From the NCBI GenBank assembly GCA_018623305.1, contig JAAZVR010000010.1, positions 1 to 17,603 on the forward strand: a DNA stretch of 17,603 nucleotides, given 5' to 3'. This stretch comes from Thiotrichales bacterium (GTDB taxonomy: Bacteria; Pseudomonadota; Gammaproteobacteria; JAAZVR01). Positions 7,932 through 15,316 of this stretch are shown one piece after another. The notes under the pieces were generated by a model. The model did no database searches, was not told the origin of the DNA, and saw only the letters and a program-made list of their open reading frames with translations. The position numbers and the translations under genes were made by a program. How positions within the stretch are numbered: position 1 is the stretch's first letter; the number at the start of each line of letters is the position of its first letter.

Positions 7932-9184
7932 AAGTGTGCTTCCATAAGTTGTTCAATAACGCGTTCCATTTTGGCTGAACGCGAGCCTTTCACTAAAATC
8001 GTTGCTTTGTCTTGAGACTGAATCCACTCTTCTATTGAATTCATAAGCGTCTCAAAATCGTTTTTATTATTCACACCATAAGCAGGTGCGTTTAAACTCC
8101 AAACTTGATTCACCCGAGCTTTTGCATAATCACCGACTGCTTGGTGAATTTCATCTGATTGTTGACCCAATTCCGCCATAGCACCCAACACTAAAGCGGT
8201 CTGCCCGTCACATTCAGTCAGTACATCCACGGCCGCTTTAATCGATGCGCCATTGGCGTTGTAGGTATCGTCAATCACATTTAATTTCGATGAAACTTCA
8301 TGCAATTTTAATCGACCTGCTTCAGCTTGAACCTGTTTAAGGCCTACACGAATGGACTCATCATCGACATTTAAAGCCTTTGCCATTGTCCAAGCGGTAA
8401 GCGCATTTTCTTGATGATGCGCGCCCAATAAGGATAATTCAAATATGCACTCTGAATCTGGTAAAACAGTCTGAATTTTATGGCCTTCAGCCAAATCTAC
8501 AAGCGTATTTCGATAGTCGGATACGCGAGGAATCACCGAAGTCCCTTGCGACTTTAAGGCCTGATAAATTGCGCCTTTTGTTTGCGCAATCTGTTCGACC
8601 GAATCATAACCGCCTAAATGCGCAGCAGAGACATTATTCACCACCGCCACATCCAACTGAATCCAGCGAGTCAACCAAGCAATGTCGTTCGGTTTCGCAG
8701 CGCCCATTTCAAGCACTGCGTACTGATGTGTTCGCTTGGCTTGCATCAGAGTTCTCGGCAAACCCACCTCGTTGTTGTAGTTTTTTTCCGTTGCAAGCAC
8801 CGAGCCTTTTTGCGACAAAATTGAGGCCATCATTTCTTTCAGCGTGGTTTTTCCGTTACTGCCCGTAATACCAAGGCTTTGGCCTGTGAACACCTCATTG
8901 AAATACCCACTGGCCAGTTTCAAATAAGCGTCTGAAGTGTTTTCAACCTGCCACACTCGGCCTTGCACTTGAGTCGGTTCACTAACAACGACTGCAATCG
9001 CTCCATCATCCAAAGCCTGTTGCACAAAGGCATGACCGTCAAAATTCTCGCCTTTAAGCGCGATGTATATTTCACCTGTTTTCAGTATGCGTGTATCGGT
9101 ACAAAGGCCTACACATTGAGCGTCCGATTCAGCATCAAAACCCAAAATATGGGCATAAAACGATAAGGGTAAAATCTCACTCAT
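7922..9184 (-). CDS. murF: UDP-MurNAc-tripeptide--D-alanyl-D-alanine ligase MurF
   Basis: Fourth Mur ligase: adds the D-Ala-D-Ala made by Ddl to the UDP-MurNAc-tripeptide. The 420-residue product (E. coli 452) shows CTDTRILKTGEIYIALKGENFDG in the substrate-binding N-domain in two adjoining parts (CTDTR at 28-32 and IALKGENFDG at 41-50), the P-loop ITGSNGKTT (Lys112), LEMGAAKPNDI, the probable carbamylated Lys203 in QTKGAI, IDDTYNAN (304-311), MAELG, and VKGSRSAKMERV near the C-terminus. The usual HNxxN motif reads GAHHQEN: the first Asn is His257 and the second is kept as Asn260. DDTYNAN is followed by Gly312 where Pro is usual. It overlaps murE and mraY. Assignment is firm from position and motifs. 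Confidence 0.97.
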   Translation of the reverse strand: MSEILPLSFYAHILGFDAESDAQCVGLCTDTRILKTGEIYIALKGENFDGHAFVQQALDDGAIAVVVSEPTQVQGRVWQVENTSDAYLKLASGYFNEVFTGQSLGITGSNGKTTLKEMMASILSQKGSVLATEKNYNNEVGLPRTLMQAKRTHQYAVLEMGAAKPNDIAWLTRWIQLDVAVVNNVSAAHLGGYDSVEQIAQTKGAIYQALKSQGTSVIPRVSDYRNTLVDLAEGHKIQTVLPDSECIFELSLLGAHHQENALTAWTMAKALNVDDESIRVGLKQVQAEAGRLKLHEVSSKLNVIDDTYNANGASIKAAVDVLTECDGQTALVLGAMAELGQQSDEIHQAVGDYAKARVNQVWSLNAPAYGVNNKNDFETLMNSIEEWIQSQDKATILVKGSRSAKMERVIEQLMEAHLCS

Positions 9185-10572
9185 TTCAAGGCCTCCGCAA
9201 CATCATCAAACGGTAAATGATCCGTCCCAATGATTTGAGTTTTCTCATGGCCTTTACCTGCAATCAGCACAACATCGCCACGTTCAGCCAATGCCAAACC
9301 GCGTGCGATCGCATTCGCTCGGCCTTCGATCGACTCTGCTTTTTCTGGATGAGTCATACCCGATAGAATCTCATTTCGAATACCCTCTGCCGACTCAGTG
9401 CGCTGATTATCATCCGTCACAATCACCGTGTCTGCATAGGCTTGCGCGATGCGCCCCATTTCTGGACGCTTCTGAGCATCACGATCACCGCCACACCCAA
9501 ACACACAAATAATGCGTTCAAACCCCATCGAGCGCAAACTGGTTAAAGCATTCTTCAGCGCATCCGCTGTGTGCGCAAAATCCACAAATACAGCCTTATC
9601 ATCACGGGGGACTCGCTGCATTCGCCCAGGCACTGCTGTCAATTTCGCCAGTCGCTGATTAATCGCTTCAGGGGCATAATCCAATTTAAGTAAAACACCG
9701 ATAATCGCTAATAAATTGTAGGCCTGAAAATCGCCAACCCAAGCCGTTTGAACATCGTACACTTGACCTTTCCACGCCCATTGAATGTTCAGACCTTGTT
9801 GCGTCGGCTCTACACGTCTTAAATACAATTCGGCATCATGAGCACGACCATAACCTAAAAAGTCAGGTAAATTCTTATGCCAAGAAGCACCCTGCTCATC
9901 ATCCATATTTAAAACCTGAAAATCACTTTCATAGTCGGTGAACAATGCTCGTTTCGTTTCAATGTAGGCCTGCAAAGTTTGGTGATAATCCAGATGATCC
10001 GATTCAATTTGCGTCAACACCGTTGCCACAAATTTAAGGCCTGCAATGCGACCCTGATCTAAAGCGTGAGACGACACTTCCATCACGCAATACTCAATCC
10101 CATCGTGTGCAAACTGGTGCAACGCTTGATATAGCTCAACGAGGCCGAGTGTTGTATTCGCACTGTCAATAAGATTCGAGATGCCTTGCTCATAGACGCC
10201 ATTCCCTAGAGTGCCCAACACACCCACTTTAGAGCTCTGACTCAAGGCCTGAGCCAATCCATGTGCCACCGAGGTTTTACCATTGGTGCCGGTAATGCCA
10301 ATCAATTTAGGAAAGGCTTTTGCTTGATACTTTTTTTGCAAAATCGCAGGAAGCAACAAGCGCAATTGCGGCACATGACGAATGGAGCCTTTTAAGGCCT
10401 TTGGCTCACCATCATATTCATCGAACCAAATCTCAATCGCGCCATTGTCTAAAGCTTGTTGCGCGTATCCCAAGCCATGCTGAGTGACGCCCTGCAAAGC
10501 AATAAACACATCGCCTTGCTGTATCCGCTGAGCTTGTGTTTGAAAGTCATTAATGTTTTTCAAGTCAATCAT
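9181..10572 (-). CDS. murE: UDP-MurNAc-L-alanyl-D-glutamate ligase MurE (probably meso-DAP-adding)
   Basis: Third Mur ligase: adds the diamino acid to UDP-MurNAc-L-Ala-D-Glu. Of 463 residues (E. coli 495), the recognisable parts are the P-loop ITGTNGKTS (Lys99), VMEVSSHALDQ, SDHLDYH, the probable carbamylated Lys207, VPGRMQRV, FGCGGDRD (358-365), and IAGKGHEKTQIIG (437-449). The meso-DAP motif DNPR appears as DNQR (388-391), keeping the Arg that contacts the DAP carboxylate, so meso-DAP specificity is still the best inference. Other departures: the N-terminal DSR uridine-site motif is not recognisable (QAQRIQQGD instead), FNxxN is FQAYN (282-286), and HTPDAL is HTADAL. The gene overlaps ftsI by 8 bp and murF by 4 bp. 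Confidence 0.96.
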   Translation of the reverse strand: MIDLKNINDFQTQAQRIQQGDVFIALQGVTQHGLGYAQQALDNGAIEIWFDEYDGEPKALKGSIRHVPQLRLLLPAILQKKYQAKAFPKLIGITGTNGKTSVAHGLAQALSQSSKVGVLGTLGNGVYEQGISNLIDSANTTLGLVELYQALHQFAHDGIEYCVMEVSSHALDQGRIAGLKFVATVLTQIESDHLDYHQTLQAYIETKRALFTDYESDFQVLNMDDEQGASWHKNLPDFLGYGRAHDAELYLRRVEPTQQGLNIQWAWKGQVYDVQTAWVGDFQAYNLLAIIGVLLKLDYAPEAINQRLAKLTAVPGRMQRVPRDDKAVFVDFAHTADALKNALTSLRSMGFERIICVFGCGGDRDAQKRPEMGRIAQAYADTVIVTDDNQRTESAEGIRNEILSGMTHPEKAESIEGRANAIARGLALAERGDVVLIAGKGHEKTQIIGTDHLPFDDVAEALK

Positions 10573-12247
10573 GGCTGAGATTATCCGGTGTTACATCGAG
10601 TATTCTAAGTGCTTCTTTGACCACCTCATGGAAAACAGGAGCTGCGACTTCACCGCCATAATATCCGCCTCTTTGCGGCTCCTCAACCATGATAACCATC
10701 ACTAATTTTGGATTCGTCGCTGGAGCAATGCCGGCAAACATCGAACGATATCGATCTTCATCATAGCCACCCGCTGAAGCAACGTGCACGGTTCCCGTTT
10801 TACCTGCAATCTTATAGTCCTTCACAGCAGCCTTTTTACCCGTACCGCCTTTTTCAGTCACAGATACCATCATTTCTCGTATGCTGCGTGCAGATTCTTT
10901 GGACACCAATTGTTGACTAGGTTCGTGCTGCCATGGCCCGTTTTTAAGTATACCTACCGGCTTTAGTTCACCATCGTTTGCCAACATCGTGTAGGCCTTG
11001 GCCAAACTCGCCAAATTAATTGCTAAACCGTAACCATACGAATTAGCCGCCAGTGTTGCATCATCCCAAACTGTTACATCTTTGAGTTTGTTATAGGTTT
11101 CATTCGGTAATCCAGCACTGCTGGCAAAACCTAGCTGAGCGAAATAATCCCAAACAGGATCACGCCCCATCATCAAAGCCACCTTCGCCGTTCCAACATT
11201 CGAGGATTTTTGAATAATCCCTTCAGCCGTTAAGTTGCCATAGTTTTTGTAGTCACTGATCTTAAAGCCATTTAACCGAATGCGACCGCGCTCGGTATCA
11301 ATTTCAGTTTCCGGGGTAATGACACCCATATCCAGCGCTTTCGCCAAAGTTAATGGTTTCAATGTTGAGCCCGGCTCAAACTGATCCGCCAATACTCGGT
11401 TTCGATATTGCTTTGGTTTAAGCTCTTCTCGATTATTGGGGTTGAATGGAGGCTGCGAAGCCATTGCTAAAATCTCACCCGAATCGCTGTCAATTAAAAT
11501 AGCTGAAGCTGATTTCGCTTTTGTATTGAAATAGGCTTTCTTAAGCGCTCGATACGTTAAAAACTGCAATCGATTGTCTATAGTTAATTCAACATGCTGA
11601 CCTGGCGTGGGTTGCTCAATCTCACCCAAGTTTTCGATGATGCGACCGCGTCCGTCTTTTAATACGGCTTTTTTGCCAACAGAACCAGACAAAACGTTTT
11701 CTAATGTTCTTTCTAAGCCTTCGATACCATGATCATCTGTATCAGTAAAACCAATTAAATGTCCATTGATTTCGCCGGTTAGGAAATAACGTTTATATTC
11801 TCGTTCATATTGAATCCCTCGCCCACAAGACAATGACTCTAAATCCTTTTTCTGCTCTGGCATTACTTCTCGCATTACGCTGTAATACTGAGCCTTGGAC
11901 CGATTTTGAACCTCTCGCTTGAACTCACTGACATTCAAACCCAATATTTGAGCGACATCCTCGTAAGCTTGGCAACCATTAACAAAAAGCTTTGGGTTAA
12001 CCACAACTCGAAAAACAGGTGAACTGACGGCAAGTGGATTTCCAAAACGATCACGAATTTCTCCACGATATGCTGGGATTTCACTTGTACGATAAAAACG
12101 CTGCTCTGCCTTAGCTGATAATTCATCGGATTCAGCAATTTGAACTTTTGCAGACCACCCCAACAAAAACACAAAAAGCCCAAGAGTGAGAACAAGGGCA
12201 AAATAGTGTTGAACAGAGTGAAGTTTAGGGACTTTTTTATCAGTCAT
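10565..12247 (-). CDS. ftsI: FtsI (PBP3), septal peptidoglycan transpeptidase
   Basis: Class B penicillin-binding protein that cross-links septal peptidoglycan and works with FtsW. The 560-residue product has one membrane anchor at about residues 14-32 (HYFALVLTLGLFVFLLGW), the pedestal-domain motif YRGEIRDRFGNPLAVSS (60-76), and a transpeptidase domain with SxxK at Ser294-Lys297 (EPGSTLKPL), SxN at 348-350 (KSSNVGT) and KTG at 483-485 (AGKTGT). E. coli FtsI has 588 residues. GAGG lies 9 nt before the ATG. It overlaps ftsL by 8 bp and murE by 8 bp. All active-site motifs are intact and nothing suggests beta-lactam target remodelling. Confidence 0.98.
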   Translation of the reverse strand: MTDKKVPKLHSVQHYFALVLTLGLFVFLLGWSAKVQIAESDELSAKAEQRFYRTSEIPAYRGEIRDRFGNPLAVSSPVFRVVVNPKLFVNGCQAYEDVAQILGLNVSEFKREVQNRSKAQYYSVMREVMPEQKKDLESLSCGRGIQYEREYKRYFLTGEINGHLIGFTDTDDHGIEGLERTLENVLSGSVGKKAVLKDGRGRIIENLGEIEQPTPGQHVELTIDNRLQFLTYRALKKAYFNTKAKSASAILIDSDSGEILAMASQPPFNPNNREELKPKQYRNRVLADQFEPGSTLKPLTLAKALDMGVITPETEIDTERGRIRLNGFKISDYKNYGNLTAEGIIQKSSNVGTAKVALMMGRDPVWDYFAQLGFASSAGLPNETYNKLKDVTVWDDATLAANSYGYGLAINLASLAKAYTMLANDGELKPVGILKNGPWQHEPSQQLVSKESARSIREMMVSVTEKGGTGKKAAVKDYKIAGKTGTVHVASAGGYDEDRYRSMFAGIAPATNPKLVMVIMVEEPQRGGYYGGEVAAPVFHEVVKEALRILDVTPDNLSHD

Positions 12248-12566
12248 TCAAGACCGCCTCATCGTCTCTCAAAAATATCAATCTTCGCTCAGATGGTTCG
12301 TCCAATCCTTGCGCATTCGCTTTTTTTTCAATTCGAGCGTAGTCAGTTAGAGAATATTTTTCAATTTGCAAACGATGCCACTCTTCATTGTATCGATCTC
12401 TTTGTGACTCTGCTTTATATAAAGCATCTCTCACTATACGAGTATCATGAGTCACCTTTGAAACCCATATCGATTGGATCACCAGCACCAGAACCAAAAA
12501 AACCCAAGCTACAAAAATAAACTTTGCAGACTTGGGTTTTGAAAGGGATTTAAACCACCCTAGCAT
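12240..12566 (-). CDS. ftsL: FtsL, small bitopic divisome protein
   Basis: Forms the periplasmic coiled coil with FtsB and binds FtsQ; needed to activate FtsW-FtsI. The 108-residue product has a basic cytoplasmic N-terminus (FKSLSKPKSAK), one membrane span at about 15-34, a charged heptad-rich segment (about 38-70) and the FtsL signature EWHRLQIEKYSLTDYARIE (62-80). Position before ftsI supports the call. The start lies 5 nt after the ftsZ stop and the upstream bases (GACTAATCCTT) contain no Shine-Dalgarno match, so translation probably relies on reinitiation by ribosomes finishing ftsZ. In most relatives ftsL follows rsmH directly; here ftsZ is interposed. Confidence 0.93.
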   Translation of the reverse strand: MLGWFKSLSKPKSAKFIFVAWVFLVLVLVIQSIWVSKVTHDTRIVRDALYKAESQRDRYNEEWHRLQIEKYSLTDYARIEKKANAQGLDEPSERRLIFLRDDEAVLND

Positions 12567-12571
12567 AAGGA

Positions 12572-13750
12572 TTAGTCTTGTTGTTTACGCAAAACAGCTG
12601 GCGTGTCTAAATGATCGTAGTTCTGTTTAAAGAATTCACGCGGATCAAAGTCAGCACCATGTGTACCCGTAGATTTTGCCGCTGGATTCACGAGATCCTC
12701 AACCTTTTTCATTTTCTCAGGCACTTCAACAGGCGCTGTCTCAATAGCTGGCAAAGGTGTTTTAATCGCTTCAAGAATAGGCTTAACAGGCTGTTCAACC
12801 TTTGGCTCAAACGAACCCAATCCAGTTGCAACAACCGTCACATTCAAATCGTCACCCAAAGAATCGTCTTTGGCCATACCGATAATGACTTTAGCTTCAT
12901 CGGAAGTGATATTCTCAATGATCTCACCAACCGCTTTAAACTCATCATTTGTGATTCGTGAAGCGCTGACATTTACCAATACACCGCGAGCGTTGTGTAC
13001 TTCAACATCTTCCAACAATGGGTTAGATACTGCCATTTCTGCTGCACGAATTGCGCGGTCTTCACCTGAAGCCGAGCCCATCCCCATCATTGCAACACCA
13101 CGTTCAGACATTACAGCTTTAAGGTCGTTAAAGTCGACGTTCATGATACCTGGGCGAGTAACAAGATCCGTTACACCAATCACTGCATCTTTCAAGACAT
13201 CATTTACGTGATCAAAGGCTTGGAACATATCAAAATCACCACCCAAAACCTTTTCAATCTTGTCATTTGGAATAGTAATCAAAGAATCAACATGGCGAGA
13301 TAGCTCAGCAACACCTTGCTCGGCAATTTTGTCACGGCGTTCGAAACAAAATGGTTTCGTAACCACGCCCACTGTCAAAATACCCATATCCGCAGCAACT
13401 TGAGCCACTACTGGTGCAGCCCCTGTTCCAGTACCGCCACCCATGCCGGCCGTTACGAACACCATATCCGCACCCTCAAGCGCTTGGCGAATACTTTCAA
13501 TCTCACCCTCAGCGGCTTCTCGGCCTTTATTCGGATCTGCACCGGCACCCATACCGTCACTGCCTAAGTGAATTTTTGAACTAACAGGCGAACTTACCAA
13601 GGCTTGTCTATCTGTGTTCGCATAAACAAAATTTACGCCACTGACAGCTTGATTCACCATGTAGTTTACGGTGTTACCACCGCCACCACCTACACCGACG
13701 ATACGAATATCGACGCCACTCGTATTTTCTGTATCCGCTAGCTCAAACAT
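12572..13750 (-). CDS. ftsZ: FtsZ, tubulin-like division GTPase, in an unusual dcw position
   Basis: GTPase that polymerises into the cytokinetic ring. The 392-residue product (E. coli 383) has VGVGGGGGN (18-26), YANTD (43-47), the tubulin signature GGGTGTG (104-110), TIPNDK (159-164), the catalytic T7 loop NVDFNDL (204-210, Asp206 and Asp209), a variable linker at about 315-375, and the C-terminal peptide LDTPAVLRKQ. I start it at ATG 13750, giving the typical MFEL N-terminus with GGAGAGG 6 nt upstream, rather than at the in-frame ATG 13765. Compared with E. coli from memory, about 3 residues are missing before GMGAGADP (67-73) and 2 within FCFERRDKIAEQG. The C-terminal anchors Ile and Phe (DIPAFL) are Thr383 and Val386. 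It overlaps rsmH by 8 bp. Confidence 0.97.
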   Translation of the reverse strand: MFELADTENTSGVDIRIVGVGGGGGNTVNYMVNQAVSGVNFVYANTDRQALVSSPVSSKIHLGSDGMGAGADPNKGREAAEGEIESIRQALEGADMVFVTAGMGGGTGTGAAPVVAQVAADMGILTVGVVTKPFCFERRDKIAEQGVAELSRHVDSLITIPNDKIEKVLGGDFDMFQAFDHVNDVLKDAVIGVTDLVTRPGIMNVDFNDLKAVMSERGVAMMGMGSASGEDRAIRAAEMAVSNPLLEDVEVHNARGVLVNVSASRITNDEFKAVGEIIENITSDEAKVIIGMAKDDSLGDDLNVTVVATGLGSFEPKVEQPVKPILEAIKTPLPAIETAPVEVPEKMKKVEDLVNPAAKSTGTHGADFDPREFFKQNYDHLDTPAVLRKQQD

Positions 13751-14681
13751 GTTCACCCTCTCCATTTTTTTGTGCTATTCGCAAGACTGCGCTACGAGAT
13801 CGAGGGTTCATTTGAATCTCCTCTTCACTCGGAAAAATTGCTTTACCCACCAAAGACATTGGCATCACTTCATCCTTTTCCATAATCGGCAAGCCTTTCG
13901 GCAAAGGTTTCGGTTTTGATTGAGCTTTCATAAACCGCTTAACCAAGCGATCTTCTAATGAATGAAAACTAATCACTGCCAAACGCCCTTGTGGCGCTAA
14001 GACATTAACCGCACTTTCAAGTGCAAATTCAATATCCGATAACTCTTTATTCACCGCAATACGCAACCCCTGAAAGGTGCGTGTTGCAGGGTGTTTATTC
14101 TTTTCTTTTTTTCGAACCGCTCGCTCAACTAACTTCGCTAATTCAAGCGTTGTATGCAAACCGTCCTCTGTCAGCGCTTCTTTAATCCAGGCAGCGATTT
14201 TCTTAGCAAATCGCTCTTCACCGTATTCCTTTAATACACGCGCAATCTCGGCTTCATCATTGTGTTGCAACCACTCTCGCGCGGTGAGGCCCTTGGACGT
14301 ATCCATGCGCATATCCAAAGGGCCATCCTTCATAAAACTGAAACCACGCTCAGCTTCATCCAGTTGCGGCGATGAAACACCTAAATCCATCAAAATCCCG
14401 TCAACTTGTCCGACAATGCCCTTTTCTTCGCACATTTGCTGTAACTCAGAAAAACTACCGTGCCAAATGGTGAAACGCTCGTCTTGGATTTCAGAATTAG
14501 CATATTCAATAGCAGCAGGATCTTTATCGATTGCATACATGCGACCCTCCACACCCAGGTGAAACATAATCTCGCGCGTGTGACCGCCACGCCCAAATGT
14601 GCAATCGATATAAATCCCGTTTGGCTTAATCGCCAATGCGTCGATACATTCATGTAAAAGAACTGATACGTGAGCATTCAT
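13743..14681 (-). CDS. rsmH: 16S rRNA (cytosine1402-N4)-methyltransferase RsmH (MraW)
   Basis: SAM-dependent methyltransferase for N4 of C1402 in the 16S rRNA decoding centre. RsmI, encoded just upstream of this cluster, modifies the ribose of the same nucleotide. The 312-residue product has the SAM-binding motif YIDCTFGRGGHTREI, MDLGVSSPQLD, ERGFSF with PLDMRMD, TFQGLRIAVN, VISFHSLEDR and the C-terminal NPRSRSAVLR, all RsmH hallmarks, at the usual length. The start overlaps the mraZ stop by 4 bp (ATGA). The 3' end overlaps ftsZ instead of leading directly to ftsL. Confidence 0.98.
   Translation of the reverse strand: MNAHVSVLLHECIDALAIKPNGIYIDCTFGRGGHTREIMFHLGVEGRMYAIDKDPAAIEYANSEIQDERFTIWHGSFSELQQMCEEKGIVGQVDGILMDLGVSSPQLDEAERGFSFMKDGPLDMRMDTSKGLTAREWLQHNDEAEIARVLKEYGEERFAKKIAAWIKEALTEDGLHTTLELAKLVERAVRKKEKNKHPATRTFQGLRIAVNKELSDIEFALESAVNVLAPQGRLAVISFHSLEDRLVKRFMKAQSKPKPLPKGLPIMEKDEVMPMSLVGKAIFPSEEEIQMNPRSRSAVLRIAQKNGEGEHV
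13757..13763 (-). promoter_or_regulatory. Ribosome binding site that decides the ftsZ start
   Basis: GGAGAGG on the minus strand, 6 nt before ATG 13750 and inside the 3' end of rsmH. It is among the best Shine-Dalgarno matches seen in the cluster and favours the MFEL start. The upstream in-frame ATG 13765 overlaps this element. It fits the high expression FtsZ needs. Confidence 0.8.
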
Positions 14682-15139
14682 AAGGCCAAACTCGTCATTG
14701 CTTCCGGCATATCATCTGATTGCAAATCTTCCTGCAACCACTCTTCACGCTCGGCATTCCAGACCTCATCTGCCCATAATTCAAACTTATGGCCTTGACC
14801 AATCAGAACGCCTTTGCGATCAATCTCAGCAAACCCACGCAAAGAGGCCGGTACCAAAATCCGACCCGCCTTATCCATATCGGCCTCAGTCGCATGACCC
14901 AACAACAAACGCTGTAAACGACGCGCTTGTTTATTTAGCGATGGCAACTTCGCGAGCTGCGCCTCAACTTTTTCCCAAGCCGGCATTGGATAAACCAGTA
15001 AACAACGGTCTTCTGTATCAATCGTTAGAACCAACGAACCCTCGCAGTCATCAATCAGCGATTCACGGTATTTCGACGGAAGAGCCATACGCCCCTTCGC
15101 ATCCAAATTCAGCTCATTGATTCCACGAAAGAATGTCAT
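14678..15139 (-). CDS. mraZ: MraZ, transcriptional regulator of the dcw operon
   Basis: DNA-binding protein with two SpoVT/AbrB-like swapped-hairpin domains that controls its own operon. The two signature repeats are LDAKGRMALPSKYRESL (about 13-29) and DKAGRILVPASLRGFAEID (about 90-108); total length is 153, normal for the family (E. coli 152). The ATG at 15139 gives the typical FFRGINELNLDAKGR N-terminus. No clear Shine-Dalgarno is present; the closest candidate is the GTGG of the nearest operator repeat, 8 nt before the ATG. It is first in the dcw operon, behind a strong promoter and a GTGG repeat array that is its probable binding site. Confidence 0.97.
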   Translation of the reverse strand: MTFFRGINELNLDAKGRMALPSKYRESLIDDCEGSLVLTIDTEDRCLLVYPMPAWEKVEAQLAKLPSLNKQARRLQRLLLGHATEADMDKAGRILVPASLRGFAEIDRKGVLIGQGHKFELWADEVWNAEREEWLQEDLQSDDMPEAMTSLAL

Positions 15140-15147
15140 CTAAAAAA

Positions 15148-15202
15148 CCACTATTTACCACTTTTCTCCACACAACCCCACTATATTACTTTTGATACCC
15201 AC
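15148..15202 (-). repeat. mraZ box: Phased GTGG direct repeats, probable MraZ operator
   Basis: On the minus strand GTGG occurs at 15181-15178, 15171-15168, 15161-15158 and 15151-15148, exactly 10 bp apart, with a fifth copy (GTGGG) at 15202-15199, two turns upstream. MraZ family proteins are known to bind short GTGG/TGGG repeats with 10-bp spacing upstream of their own gene. The array spans the promoter spacer, the -10 end, the leader and the region just before the start codon, which suits repression. Binding itself is inferred. Confidence 0.85.
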
Positions 15203-15208
15203 AGTCAA
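15180..15208 (-). promoter_or_regulatory. mraZ (dcw operon) sigma70-type promoter
   Basis: TTGACT (15208-15203), a 17-bp spacer and TATAGT (15185-15180): close to consensus with optimal spacing. The start site should fall near 15174, giving a leader of about 35 nt. Two of the five GTGG repeats lie within or touching it, so MraZ binding would overlap RNA polymerase. It is the only strong promoter I found for the cluster. Confidence 0.85.
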
Positions 15209-15210
15209 AC

Positions 15211-15240
15211 AAAAAAGAGCTCAAATAACACTTTTTTGAG
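15211..15240 (-). terminator. Possible rho-independent terminator between rnpB and mraZ
   Basis: Minus strand CTCAAA (15240-15235), a 9-nt loop, TTTGAG (15225-15220), then CTC and six T. The stem is short and AT-rich, so it is weak. It sits just before the mraZ -35 and could stop read-through from rnpB. Confidence 0.4.
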
Positions 15241-15246
15241 GCACAG

Positions 15247-15275
15247 AAAAACCTCCCAAATTACTCGGGATTTTT
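15247..15275. terminator. Inverted repeat, possible bidirectional terminator downstream of rnpB
   Basis: TCCC (15254-15257) and GGGA (15267-15270) flank a 9-nt loop, with A5 (15247-15251) on one side and T5 (15271-15275) on the other. Two unpaired C (15252-15253) interrupt the extended stem. Either strand would give a hairpin followed by T residues. Strength is uncertain. Confidence 0.35.
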
Positions 15276-15316
15276 CAAGAAAAAACAGACACTTAAAACA
15301 AAGAAGAAAAAAGAAA

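Larger units (their letters stand above)
618..10998. repeat. Dispersed palindrome AGGCCT, 22 copies in this span
   Basis: Counted by eye at 618, 1212, 1347, 1833, 2161, 2327, 2792, 3848, 4336, 4690, 5835, 7549, 8340, 8557, 9105, 9189, 9720, 9966, 10037, 10245, 10395 and 10993, with two more at 16541 and 16827. Chance at this base composition would give about 3-4 in the whole window. Several are followed by GCA on the plus strand. Most lie in coding sequence, often as CAG-GCC-Txx (Gln-Ala-Leu/Tyr/Phe), but not always in the same frame. Confidence 0.6.

Noticed and set aside
12140..12520. Plus-strand open frame of 126 codons opposite the ftsI/ftsL junction
   Set aside because: It is antisense to ftsL and the ftsI start, whose motifs are clear, and it has no recognisable domain or ribosome site.
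13751..13765. Longer FtsZ start at ATG 13765
   Set aside because: The GGAGAGG element lies inside this extension, correctly spaced for ATG 13750, which gives the family-typical MFEL N-terminus.
14077..14562. Plus-strand open frame of 161 codons opposite rsmH
   Set aside because: It is antisense to a fully conserved gene, has no family resemblance and low-complexity Ser-rich composition; it is a shadow frame.
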